Of a stretch of DNA of 64,000 nucleotides, positions 26,187-33,649 are shown piece by piece. Position 1 is the first letter of the stretch, and every line of letters begins with the position of its first letter. The stretch is from Cyclobacteriaceae bacterium. Lineage in GTDB: Bacteria > Bacteroidota > Bacteroidia > Cytophagales > Cyclobacteriaceae. The notes beneath the pieces were generated by a model. That model worked only from the letters and a program-made list of their open reading frames with translations, was not told the DNA's origin and did not search any database. The stretch is from assembly GCA_023151255.1 (NCBI GenBank), contig JAKLJG010000003.1, positions 248,001-312,000 of the forward strand, in the 5' to 3' direction. The position numbers were made by a program, and so were the translations under genes.

Positions 26187-26669
26187 ATGGAGTTCAACAT
26201 CCGAACTGGAACCAAAACTGATCTTCCGCGTGTGCTGGAGTTGATTAAAGAACTGGCTGCCTATGAACGCGCACCGCACGAAGTAACCAACACGGTTGAA
26301 TTAATGGAACAAGATGGTTTCGGAGCCAAACCCATTTACGGTTTTTTTGTAGCGGAATTTAATGATAAGATTGTGGGTGTTTCAATTTACTACTGGCGCT
26401 ATTCTACCTGGAAGGGCAAGCGCTTGTACCTGGAAGATATTGTCGTAACCGAGTCGGAACGCGGAAAGGGCGTTGGTAAACAACTGTTTGACAGAACGCT
26501 GCAACATGCGCTGGATGAAAACTGCACGGGTATCATGTGGCAGGTTCTTAATTGGAATGAGCCGGCTATAAACTTTTATAAAAAGTTTTATAACCCTAAG
26601 ATGGATGAAGAATGGATTAACTGCAGTTTGGAGCGTGAGCAGATTGAAACGCTGTTGAAAAAACCTTAA
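26187..26669 (+). CDS. GNAT N-acetyltransferase, SSAT/thialysine acetyltransferase-like
   Basis: The 160-residue protein has the GNAT fold with acetyl-CoA-binding RGKGVGKQLF (about residues 93-102). The N-terminal IRTGTKTDLPRVLELIKELAAYE and LEDIVVTESERGKG closely follow the diamine/thialysine acetyltransferase (SAT) group, and WQVLNWNEPAINFYKKF is the usual C-terminal motif. The substrate is likely a small amine such as a polyamine or lysine analogue. The gene follows the S9A peptidase by 21 bases and overlaps the 3' end of the convergent small gene by 4 bases. Confidence 0.82.
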   Translation: MEFNIRTGTKTDLPRVLELIKELAAYERAPHEVTNTVELMEQDGFGAKPIYGFFVAEFNDKIVGVSIYYWRYSTWKGKRLYLEDIVVTESERGKGVGKQLFDRTLQHALDENCTGIMWQVLNWNEPAINFYKKFYNPKMDEEWINCSLEREQIETLLKKP

Positions 26670-26947
26670 ACGCCCACCTCAATAATTGCACGGAGCGGTA
26701 TTCCGTAACCCCCGTGTATTTCCACATAATCCTCTTCCAGATCAATCAGGTCAGACACCACTTCCACCACTTCGCCATTGGCCAGTTTAACAAACAGGCT
26801 GATGGTTTCGTGGTCGGCATTGGTGAGTGCCATGGCTGTTTTTAGTTTATGCTCCCGCTCGAACTTATCCTCAAAAGTGGTAAGCACTTCTTCAGCAGCG
26901 AATTGCAGCGAGCGGATTTCTTCTAGCGAAACTTTTCGGGCATTCAT
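26666..26947 (-). CDS. Small conserved hypothetical protein
   Basis: From ATG 26947 the protein has 93 residues, starting MNARKVSLEEIRSLQFAAEE. An upstream extension to 27010 is hydrophobic and cysteine-rich and looks like read-through of noncoding sequence, so the shorter start is preferred. The fold appears helix then beta-rich (TAMALTNADHETISLFVKLANGEVVEVVSDL, then DYVEIHGGYGIPLRAIIEV), similar in layout to small Bacteroidota proteins with a pattern of two strands ending IPI-x-x-I. No function can be assigned. It lies just downstream of the DUF4286 gene on the same strand (70 bases). Confidence 0.65.
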   Translation of the reverse strand: MNARKVSLEEIRSLQFAAEEVLTTFEDKFEREHKLKTAMALTNADHETISLFVKLANGEVVEVVSDLIDLEEDYVEIHGGYGIPLRAIIEVGV

Positions 26948-27017
26948 ACAACACAGGGTTAAGTGAAACATGAAACCCAAGAGGGTATTTATAAAACAAG
27001 GCAACAGCACTGCCGGT

Positions 27018-27314
27018 TCATACTTCTTCCAGCAAAGTGCGAAAGGCTACATGTTTAAATTTCTGTTTGTGCTCCTCAATTAATGCCGGTGCAAATTTTT
27101 CAAGGTACTGCACCACATTTTCCAGTGATTGGGCCTGGTACTGTACACTGTACGACAGGGTACCGTCCTCATTATCATGGAGTACTTTGAAAATTTTTCC
27201 TGAAACAAACATCCCTGTGTTCAGCACATGCTGCATGTGCGACTCCTTCATCCATTTCAGCCAGGCAGCCTCATCAGCCTGGTCAATACCCACGGTAACA
27301 TTGTAAAGATACAT
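27018..27314 (-). CDS. DUF4286 family protein
   Basis: From ATG 27314 the protein has 98 residues starting MYLYNVTVGIDQADEAAWLKWMKE, which matches my memory of the DUF4286 family, small ferredoxin-like-fold proteins restricted to Bacteroidota. A longer frame reaches 27782 but crosses the promoter region and start of the divergent gene and is not credible upstream of 27314. No reaction is known for the family; the fold resembles antibiotic-biosynthesis monooxygenase-like dimers. The gene may be cotranscribed with the 26666-26947 gene. Confidence 0.75.
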   Translation of the reverse strand: MYLYNVTVGIDQADEAAWLKWMKESHMQHVLNTGMFVSGKIFKVLHDNEDGTLSYSVQYQAQSLENVVQYLEKFAPALIEEHKQKFKHVAFRTLLEEV

Positions 27315-27422
27315 GTTAATCAAATGACTATGACCAGTATCATTAAATGCACTGACCCCGATCATGTAGAAAGTTAGTTTTTTTTCTATACTTTGGCAAT
27401 GACTAAAATAATGGAGTCGGGG

Positions 27423-28313
27423 ATGAAAGCAATCTTTTTTATTTCTTTCGTAATGGCATTTTATTGTATGCTGCCAACGGGCTTTGCTCAAAGTCAGGAC
27501 ACCACGCTTTACAGGATTGAAACTCGAGATGGAAATGAGTTCATCGGTCGTATTGTTCAGCAGGATCAAACTACTATCCGGCTGCAAACTGAGAAGTTGG
27601 GTGAAATAACGATTCAGAAAGCCGACATTAAGAGTATGGTGGCAGTTCAAAGGAAGCAAGCAAAAGATGGCAGGTACTGGTTCGATAATCCGCAGGCCAC
27701 CCGGTATTTCTGGCAGCCCAACGGGTATGGCCTTAAAAAGGGCGAAGCCTACTACCAAAACGTATGGATTTTCTTCAACCAAGCCAGTGTTGGCGTTACA
27801 GACTACTTCAGTATAGGTGCGGGTATAATGCCGTTGTTTCTTTTTGCCGGAGCGCCTTCGCCTGCCTGGGTGACTCCGAAATTTTCTATTCCAATTGCAA
27901 AAGATAAATTTAATCTGGGTGCGGGGGCATTAATGGGTACTGTATTAGGTGAACCGAACACCAGTTTCGGCATAGCTTACGGTGTGGCAACTGTCGGGTC
28001 GCGTGATAAAAATTTGAGTTTTGGCATTGGCTATGGCTATGCCGGTGATGATTGGGCTCAAACACCCACTATCACATTAAGTGCTATGATCCGAACGGGC
28101 GAACGAGGCTATCTGGTTACAGAGAATTATTTTATTGGTTCCAGCGATGCCTCGTTGATGTTGTTCTCGGTTGGCGGCAGAAGAATTGTAAAACGGGTTG
28201 GGATAGACTTTGCACTAGTTATCCCATCCGAAACAGATGGCGAACTGTTTGCCTTCCCGATATTGGGTCTTACAGTTCCGTTTGGTAATGTGCACGGCAA
28301 TGTGATTAAGTGA
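27423..28313 (+). CDS. Secreted protein of unknown function, possible outer-membrane barrel
   Basis: From ATG 27423 the protein has 296 residues with a signal peptide (MKAIFFISFVMAFYCMLPTG, cleavage near AQSQD). The mature N-terminus (YRIETRDGNEFIGRIVQQDQ, about 25-75) looks like a small SH3-like beta domain; the remainder alternates glycine/aromatic strands (YFSIGAGIMPLFLFAGAP, LGAGALMGTVLG, LSFGIGYGYAGDDW) as in small outer-membrane barrels. Starts at 27399 and 27411 are also open. I do not recognise a named family. It is convergent with the superoxide dismutase gene (14-base gap). Confidence 0.65.
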   Translation: MKAIFFISFVMAFYCMLPTGFAQSQDTTLYRIETRDGNEFIGRIVQQDQTTIRLQTEKLGEITIQKADIKSMVAVQRKQAKDGRYWFDNPQATRYFWQPNGYGLKKGEAYYQNVWIFFNQASVGVTDYFSIGAGIMPLFLFAGAPSPAWVTPKFSIPIAKDKFNLGAGALMGTVLGEPNTSFGIAYGVATVGSRDKNLSFGIGYGYAGDDWAQTPTITLSAMIRTGERGYLVTENYFIGSSDASLMLFSVGGRRIVKRVGIDFALVIPSETDGELFAFPILGLTVPFGNVHGNVIK

Positions 28314-28327
28314 GCATGAAGAATAGT

Positions 28328-29053
28328 TCAACTTAATCGTTTAGCCGCCTCATCCCAATTCACAACACTCCACCAGTTGGCTATGTACTCATTGCGTTTG
28401 TTTTGATACTTCAGGTAGTAGGCATGTTCCCAAACATCCAATGCCAAAAGGGGTGTGCCTTTCAGTTCGCTAATGTCCATCAGCGGGTTGTCCTGGTTGG
28501 GTGTCGATCCAATCTTCAGTTTGCCATTATCTTGTACCAGCCATGCCCAACCGGAGCCAAACCGGCCCATGGCGGCTGCGGCAAATTGTTCCTTGAATTT
28601 TTCGAATGAACCGAAAGTTGCATTAAGTGCTTCCGCAACTTTCCCGGCAGGAGGGCCCCCGCCCCCCGGCTTCATGACTTGCCAGAAAAAATTATGGTTC
28701 CAGGCTCCGCCTCCGTTGTTACGAGCCTTCGCTGAAAGGCGCGAGGTGTTGGCAAAAAATTCAATTTCCGAAGTGTAGGCAATCCCTTCAGCCGTAATAG
28801 CGTCATTTACATTTTTCACATATGCAGCATGATGGCGACTGTAATGAATTTCCATGGTCAGGGCATCAATTGCAGGCTCCAGCGCTACATAGCCATAGGG
28901 TAAGGTAATTTGCGAGAAAGTTAATGATGGAACTGAAACAGCTTTTGCCGCAGCAGTTGTACTGCAGGCTGTTCCGGCCATTAGTGGCGGGGCTGCTGTA
29001 GCTACCAATGCGGCTTTAACAGCAGTTTCAATAAATTCTCTTCGGGTTTTCAT
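28328..29053 (-). CDS. Fe/Mn superoxide dismutase with Tat-type signal and lipobox-like Cys
   Basis: The 241-residue enzyme dismutates superoxide. Metal ligands His70, His120, Asp206 and His210 are all present ([27 protein letters not shown]), so it is intact. Unlike ordinary cytosolic SODs (about 200 residues) it has a 40-residue N-terminal extension with TRREFIE (twin Arg4-Arg5), a hydrophobic stretch, and AGTAC at 26-30. This reads as a Tat signal that may end in lipidation at Cys30, so a folded metal-loaded enzyme could be exported to the periplasm or membrane surface. GGG before the AWNH ligand fits the Mn/cambialistic branch, but the metal is uncertain. Confidence 0.9.
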   Translation of the reverse strand: MKTRREFIETAVKAALVATAAPPLMAGTACSTTAAAKAVSVPSLTFSQITLPYGYVALEPAIDALTMEIHYSRHHAAYVKNVNDAITAEGIAYTSEIEFFANTSRLSAKARNNGGGAWNHNFFWQVMKPGGGGPPAGKVAEALNATFGSFEKFKEQFAAAAMGRFGSGWAWLVQDNGKLKIGSTPNQDNPLMDISELKGTPLLALDVWEHAYYLKYQNKRNEYIANWWSVVNWDEAAKRLS

Positions 29054-29139
29054 AAACAGAGTCGTTTAATCACGTGCTTTTTTCCAAAGTCAATTTACCC
29101 AAAATTCCGTAGCTTGCATATGGCCCTAATACCAACCTT

Positions 29140-30114
29140 ATGAGCGATATACTGTACGAGCAGATCCCCTCGCTGGATTTAGCTGACTTTACCGGTAGCG
29201 ACATGGTAAAAAAGAAAAAGTTTGTTGCTGATCTAGGCTCAGCCTACAACAATATTGGCTTTGTGGCCATCCGCAACCATTACCTGTCGGATGACTTATC
29301 GGAAAAACTATATGCCGTGATTAAAAAGTTTTTTGCTTTACCGGATGAGGTGAAGCAAAAGTATGAAATACGCGGCTTGGCCGGGCAGCGCGGGTATGTG
29401 GGCAAAGGTAAGGAGCATGCCAAAGGAAGAAACACCGGTGACCTGAAAGAGTTTTATCATATTGGTCAGGAGGTTGAAGATGATGACCCGATTAAGAAGG
29501 AATATCCCGCGAATGTGTGGCCCGATGAGCTACCGGAATTTAAAGAAATTGGTTTGGAAGTTTACCGTAAACTGGAAAAGACCGGAGTCTATATGCTTCG
29601 CGCTATTGCACTTTACCTGGGCCTGCCCGAAAACTATTTTGATAACAAAGTGCGCCATGGCAACAGCATTTTACGGCCTATCCATTATTTTCCTATTACC
29701 AACCCGGAAGCCGTACCAGCCGATGCAGTGCGTGCTGCCGAACATGGCGATATTAATCTGATTACGCTGCTTATGGGGGCCAGCGCAGACGGCCTAGAGG
29801 TATTGCGCAGAGATGGAAAATGGATACCCATTACAGCCTTGCCCGAGCAATTGGTGGTAAACGTTGGCGATATGCTGGAGCGGCACACCAATAAAAAGCT
29901 TAAGTCTACCATTCATCGGGTGGTTAACCCCCCACGCGATAAAATGAATACTCCCCGGTATTCCATTCCGTTTTTTATGCATCCGAGAAGTGAAATGAGT
30001 TTGGCGGCACTTCCATCGTGTGTGGATGCAGATCATCCTAAACTGTGGCCTGATATTACAGCCGGAGAATTTTTAAACGAACGCTTGGCAGAAATTGGAT
30101 TAAAGAAAAATTAG
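29140..30114 (+). CDS. 2-oxoglutarate/Fe(II) oxygenase, isopenicillin N synthase-like
   Basis: The 324-residue protein has an N-terminal DIOX_N domain (IPSLDLADFTGSD, then AIRNHYL and FFALPDEVKQKY) and a C-terminal double-stranded beta-helix. Iron ligands are His202 and Asp204 (EHGDIN) with His259 (STIHRV), and Arg273/Ser275 (PRYSIPFF) bind 2-oxoglutarate, the full catalytic set. The family includes plant and bacterial oxidases acting on small molecules, so the product cannot be inferred. The chromate-transporter gene begins 20 bases downstream on the same strand, indicating cotranscription. TAGCTTGC at 29110-29117 is a weak -7 candidate. Confidence 0.88.
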   Translation: MSDILYEQIPSLDLADFTGSDMVKKKKFVADLGSAYNNIGFVAIRNHYLSDDLSEKLYAVIKKFFALPDEVKQKYEIRGLAGQRGYVGKGKEHAKGRNTGDLKEFYHIGQEVEDDDPIKKEYPANVWPDELPEFKEIGLEVYRKLEKTGVYMLRAIALYLGLPENYFDNKVRHGNSILRPIHYFPITNPEAVPADAVRAAEHGDINLITLLMGASADGLEVLRRDGKWIPITALPEQLVVNVGDMLERHTNKKLKSTIHRVVNPPRDKMNTPRYSIPFFMHPRSEMSLAALPSCVDADHPKLWPDITAGEFLNERLAEIGLKKN

Positions 30115-30133
30115 CAAGCGCCCCCGGTTTGCC

Positions 30134-31315
30134 ATGTACCAGCGTGTCCGATATTATATTTTTCTGCGCGATGTATTGTGGTTGGCATTAACAGCATTCG
30201 GAGGGCCACAGGCTCACCTGGCGCACTTCCAGCGGGTTTTAGTAAATAAGCGCAAGTACCTGAGCGAGGCTGACCTGATGGAACTTAACTCACTATGTCA
30301 AATGCTGCCCGGGCCCAGTTCTACACAAACACTTACCGCGGTTGGGTTTAAAATTGGCGGCCCCAACCTTGCGTACCTTACCTTATTGGTATGGGCATTA
30401 CCCTCGGTGCTTTTCATGGCCATTCTGGGCGTGTTGCTTTCAAATATTCAGGAAAAAAACTGGTCATTGGAGTTTACCCGCTTTATCCAGCCTATGGCAG
30501 TAGGCTTTGTAAGTTATGCAGCGTATACCATTAGTTTAAAAACGGTGCACACTAAAACCGGAATAGTTTTGATGGTAGCCGCTGCGTTGGCTTCGTATTT
30601 TATTCAAACTCCGTTTGTGTTTCCGGTTATTTTGCTGGTTGCAGGTCTGGTCACCGCACTCAAGTATAAAGAACAACCGAAGGAAGCAAAAAAGAAGTTT
30701 GAGATTCCCTGGGCAAACTTCTTTTTGTGGATAGGTGTGTTACTGGTAGCTGCCGGCCTGGGTGCAGCAACGGGCGCCCTGCCTATTCGGTTGTTCGAAA
30801 ATTTTTATCGTAATGGAAGCCTGATTTTCGGGGGAGGGCAGGTGCTGACACCGCTACTGTATACGGAGTTTGTGCAATACGCACCCAAGCAATATCTCAC
30901 TTCGCAAGAGTTTCTTTCGGGTTATGCGGTTGCGCAGTCACTGCCCGGGCCGGTGTTTTCATTCAGCGCTTTTATCGGTTCGCTTGCTATGCGCGAGTAT
31001 GGCTTTGCCGGTGAACTTGCCGGGGCCATCATGTCAGCCGCAGGCATCTTTCTGCCTGGCACTTTCCTGATATTTTTTGTAATCCGCATCTGGGACAGCC
31101 TTAAAAAATACCGCGCCATCCGGGCTTCGCTGGAAGGGATTACGGCTGCCAGTGCGGGGTTGGTTGCGGCAGCAGCCGTTATTTTATTTCAGCCTTTACA
31201 GAATACAGTGTTGAATTTCTCCGTTACTATTGGCACGTTTGGCGTGCTGGCATTTACCAAAATTCCTTCCCCTGTAATTATTCTGTTGGGGATTGCGCTG
31301 GGCCTTCTTCTATAA
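30134..31315 (+). CDS. chrA: Chromate transporter, long-chain CHR family
   Basis: The 393-residue membrane protein is a duplicated CHR transporter. The first half has FGGPQAHLAHFQR and LPGPSSTQ (about residues 22-68), and the second half repeats the pattern with FGGGQVLTPLLYTEFV and LPGPVFSFSAFIG (about 232-285), the signature motifs of each ChrA domain. In well-studied ChrA the protein expels chromate using proton motive force; many homologues probably carry other oxyanions such as sulfate. It is the second gene of a pair with the 2OG oxygenase and ends at a bidirectional terminator. Confidence 0.88.
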   Translation: MYQRVRYYIFLRDVLWLALTAFGGPQAHLAHFQRVLVNKRKYLSEADLMELNSLCQMLPGPSSTQTLTAVGFKIGGPNLAYLTLLVWALPSVLFMAILGVLLSNIQEKNWSLEFTRFIQPMAVGFVSYAAYTISLKTVHTKTGIVLMVAAALASYFIQTPFVFPVILLVAGLVTALKYKEQPKEAKKKFEIPWANFFLWIGVLLVAAGLGAATGALPIRLFENFYRNGSLIFGGGQVLTPLLYTEFVQYAPKQYLTSQEFLSGYAVAQSLPGPVFSFSAFIGSLAMREYGFAGELAGAIMSAAGIFLPGTFLIFFVIRIWDSLKKYRAIRASLEGITAASAGLVAAAAVILFQPLQNTVLNFSVTIGTFGVLAFTKIPSPVIILLGIALGLLL

Positions 31316-31331
31316 ACCCATAACAATAAAA

Positions 31332-31354
31332 AAGCCCGGAAGTGAACCGGGCTT
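31332..31354. terminator. Bidirectional terminator between chrA and tonB
   Basis: AAGCCCGG (31332-31339), 7-base loop, CCGGGCTT (31347-31354) form a perfect 8-bp stem in the 60-base convergent gap. The A-run before the stem provides the U-tract for the minus-strand transcript; the plus-strand tail is weaker. Confidence 0.65.
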
Positions 31355-31375
31355 GGTATTACCTTAAAAATTCTG

Positions 31376-32053
31376 TTATCCGAGTTTAAAAATAATCGGC
31401 ACTACATAACGCTGGCGTACAGGTTTGCCGCGCTGTTTGCCGGGATTCCACGGGGGTGCGCTTTGTACAACGCGAACGGCTTCTTCATCGCAACCGGCAC
31501 CAATGCCTTTAATGGCTTTTACATCCTGGATGGAACCATCGCGGTTAATTACAAATTCTACGAAAACCTTGCCTTCAATGCCCATCCTGCGGGCCTGGGC
31601 CGGATATTTCATCTTGTCCTGCACATACTTGTAGAACGCAGCCATACCGCCCTTCGGTGTTGCTGATTCCTCCACAACCAGGAATATCTGGTCAACATCT
31701 TCTTTCTCTTCAACCACCGGAGCAATGGTAATTTCTTCAACTTTGGTATCAGTGGTTACTTCAACGTCAAATTCAACCTTGATATCTTCCTTGATTTCTT
31801 CTTCATCAGGAACCTCAATAATCACGGGTTGTTGAATCTTCGGGGGTGGTGGCGGAGGTTGCTCAGTAGGCGGTACTTCCAATATTTCCTCTACCGCGTT
31901 GGTATTCTTGCCCAGATTTTTCAGGTCGGTGTCATCGTACGACCGGAATTCGAAGGCCATCACCACGATAATCAGCGTAATAACCAACCCGATGTTAAAG
32001 AACATCCAGGATTTGTTGGTCAAATCCGCTTTTTCTGTCTTTTTAGGTTCCAT
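31376..32053 (-). CDS. tonB: Energy transducer TonB
   Basis: From ATG 32053 the protein has 225 residues: a short cytoplasmic start MEPKKTEKADL, one membrane helix (about 16-36), a long periplasmic Pro/acidic linker with PPPPPP and many E/V/I repeats, and a TonB C-terminal domain (about 150-225) with ARRMGIEGKVFVEFVINRDG. It carries proton-motive energy from ExbBD to TonB receptors such as the one at 44677. An upstream in-frame extension to 32083 is unlikely because TATATTTG (32088-32081, minus) places the transcript start near 32075. exbB/exbD are not in the window. Confidence 0.9.
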   Translation of the reverse strand: MEPKKTEKADLTNKSWMFFNIGLVITLIIVVMAFEFRSYDDTDLKNLGKNTNAVEEILEVPPTEQPPPPPPKIQQPVIIEVPDEEEIKEDIKVEFDVEVTTDTKVEEITIAPVVEEKEDVDQIFLVVEESATPKGGMAAFYKYVQDKMKYPAQARRMGIEGKVFVEFVINRDGSIQDVKAIKGIGAGCDEEAVRVVQSAPPWNPGKQRGKPVRQRYVVPIIFKLG

Positions 32054-32080
32054 AGGCTCAGCAATTTGACAATAGAACGC

Positions 32081-32088
32081 CAAATATA
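32081..32088 (-). promoter_or_regulatory. Putative -7 element TATATTTG for tonB
   Basis: The minus-strand TATATTTG lies 28 bases upstream of the tonB ATG (32053) and supports that start over the longer reading frame. Confidence 0.45.
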
Positions 32089-32122
32089 GAAAAAGGTCAC
32101 AAACCGGGATAAGAAAAGTTGG

Positions 32123-32851
32123 CTATTTCCGGGTGCCGTAAAATACCGTCAGATAAAGGGTGGGAAAAACCGAATATTTTTTGGCTGTCGGAATAAATTC
32201 GATGGATTGGGTATAAGCATCCAGCAGAAAACCGGCTTCAAAGCCCGTAACCGAACTTTTTATGTCGCCCATTTCAAAATTCAGAGCCGCTTTCAGGTTA
32301 CCGCCAAAAATAACATCGGATTGGCCCAGCCCCTCAAATAATCGCCCGGTGCCCCAGATACGTTCAATGGGGATGCTTAAATCATATTGTTTGCGTAGAG
32401 TCAAAAAGCCATTATTGTCAACGGAATATTCTACATAATAAGGGGCAACCAAACCCAGGCTTGGGCCGGCAGCAAATACGGCTTTTATTTCTACGCCCTG
32501 CTGGGGGGCTTTTTTAAATAAGATAAAATCACGGCCATATTGAAGCCGAAAGGTATAAAGGTAGTTGCTCTTTCCAAGGATGAAGAAGTTGCCTGTAGCA
32601 TACGAATTGAATCTAAGCTCCTGCGGGTGTTTCACATTCATTATTTCCAACCCGAAGGTTTCCAGCATCCGGTCACTCAGCTTGCGGGATTTCTTAAACA
32701 TGAAGCCGCCAATGAGTCCGCCAGCGGTGTTCTTGTTAATGCCCCACACAAATTCAGACTGATACTCGTAGCTATCCTGTGTTTGGCTGTATGCTCCTGC
32801 AGCCAAGCCCAAAAACAATAAACTCAGCAATTTGGTTAGCAATTCATGCAT
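32123..32851 (-). CDS. Outer-membrane-like secreted protein of unknown function
   Basis: From ATG 32851 the protein has 242 residues with a signal peptide (MHELLTKLLSLLFLGLAAGA, cleavage before QTQDS). The mature part is rich in aromatic/glycine strands (FVWGINKNTAGGLIGGFMF, YLYTFRLQYGRDFILF, GVEIKAVFAAGPSLGLV, VFPTLYLTVFYGTRK) as in small Bacteroidota outer-membrane barrels. It ends with an aromatic-rich strand, as barrels usually do. I recognise no named family. The tonB gene is 69 bases downstream on the same strand; its own promoter and two tandem -7 boxes lie upstream. Confidence 0.65.
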   Translation of the reverse strand: MHELLTKLLSLLFLGLAAGAYSQTQDSYEYQSEFVWGINKNTAGGLIGGFMFKKSRKLSDRMLETFGLEIMNVKHPQELRFNSYATGNFFILGKSNYLYTFRLQYGRDFILFKKAPQQGVEIKAVFAAGPSLGLVAPYYVEYSVDNNGFLTLRKQYDLSIPIERIWGTGRLFEGLGQSDVIFGGNLKAALNFEMGDIKSSVTGFEAGFLLDAYTQSIEFIPTAKKYSVFPTLYLTVFYGTRK

Positions 32852-32882
32852 TGTTGGCAACTTGCGGTAAATTAGCAGGTTA

Positions 32883-32901
32883 CAAAAGTAACGCAAAATT
32901 A
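32883..32901 (-). promoter_or_regulatory. Two tandem putative -7 elements upstream of the 32123-32851 gene
   Basis: Minus-strand TACTTTTG (32890-32883) and TAATTTTG (32901-32894) both match TAnnTTTG, 32 and 43 bases upstream of the ATG. They may be alternative starts in the 66-base divergent gap with the osmC-like gene. Confidence 0.4.
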
Positions 32902-32917
32902 ACGGATAAGTTATTCC

Positions 32918-33322
32918 ATGAGTACCTTAACAAATACCTACCAGGGAGGGTTGCGCACCACGTTAACACATACCCGTTCGGGGCAGGCCTTTATTTCCGA
33001 TGCTCCTCCTGATAACATGGGCAAAGGTGAAGCCTTTAGTCCTACCGATTTGGTTTGTGCGGCCCTGAGTTCATGCATGCTTACCACCATGGGCATTGTA
33101 GCCGAACGCGACCAGATTGATATGACTGGGATGAGAACAGAGGTCGTAAAAATAATGGCTTCCAATCCGCGTAAAATTGCTGAGATACAAATAACGCTGT
33201 CACACCCGAACCTGAAAGCCACTGAAGCACAGAAGCAAAAACTAAGAAATACAGCCCTAACCTGTCCGGTGGCATTAAGCCTTCATGATTCGGTAAAGCA
33301 AACCGTGATTTTTAATTTTTAA
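32918..33322 (+). CDS. OsmC/Ohr family peroxiredoxin-like protein
   Basis: The 134-residue protein has the OsmC fold with two redox cysteines: Cys53 in AALSSCMLTTMG and Cys116 in ALTCPVALSL. The thiol pair reduces organic hydroperoxides in characterised members, normally recycled by lipoyl or low-molecular-weight thiol systems. The subgroup (OsmC rather than Ohr) is judged from the SPTDLVCAALSSCM helix. It ends 11 bases inside the convergent ytxJ-like gene, a bacillithiol-linked redox protein, so the two overlap in sequence and perhaps in function. Confidence 0.85.
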   Translation: MSTLTNTYQGGLRTTLTHTRSGQAFISDAPPDNMGKGEAFSPTDLVCAALSSCMLTTMGIVAERDQIDMTGMRTEVVKIMASNPRKIAEIQITLSHPNLKATEAQKQKLRNTALTCPVALSLHDSVKQTVIFNF

Positions 33323-33647
33323 CTACCTGTTTTAGTTGTTCGTACTGAATATCGAAGTGTGAGGCGTGGTAAACCGTTTTTCCGCCTCGGATAATTAGCA
33401 CCTGAGGCGATTCATGCTGTACTTTAAACAATGCAGCAATTTCATCGGAGAGGTTGCGGTAGGTAAGTAAATCGAGAAAATAGGGTGTAACTCCCTGCAT
33501 GTCTTCTGCGTTCCAGTTCCTCTCCAGCCGATTAAGTACTGCGTTGCTGATGGAGCACCGGGTACTGTGCTTAAAAATGAGTGCTAATTCGCTGGCCTGC
33601 AGCAGGCGGATTAGCTGCGAAGGATCGGTTAAGTGACTCCAGTTCAT
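33312..33647 (-). CDS. ytxJ: Bacillithiol system redox-active protein YtxJ
   Basis: From ATG 33647 the protein has 111 residues with a thioredoxin-like layout. The motif KHSTRCSIS places a single active cysteine at Cys31, and HESPQVLII and HASHFDI near the C-terminus are the other YtxJ hallmarks as I remember the family. A monothiol bacilliredoxin-like role, reducing mixed disulfides of proteins with bacillithiol, is the accepted inference. The bshC gene at 51389 shows that the organism makes bacillithiol. Two or three start codons (33650, 33662) are close together; the exact start is uncertain. Confidence 0.8.
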   Translation of the reverse strand: MNWSHLTDPSQLIRLLQASELALIFKHSTRCSISNAVLNRLERNWNAEDMQGVTPYFLDLLTYRNLSDEIAALFKVQHESPQVLIIRGGKTVYHASHFDIQYEQLKQVVKN

Positions 33648-33649
33648 CA

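Noticed and set aside
25701-26279. 192-aa minus-strand ORF crossing the S9A peptidase and GNAT genes
   Set aside because: It overlaps two well-supported genes on the other strand and resembles no protein.
27315-27782. Upstream extension of the DUF4286 reading frame
   Set aside because: It overlaps the divergent gene's start and has no conserved features; the DUF4286 start at 27314 is better supported.
28655-28675. GGGCCCCCGCCCCCC in the superoxide dismutase gene as an inserted repeat
   Set aside because: It encodes the GGGGPPAGK stretch, close to the usual Gly-rich loop of the family, with no hairpin ends.
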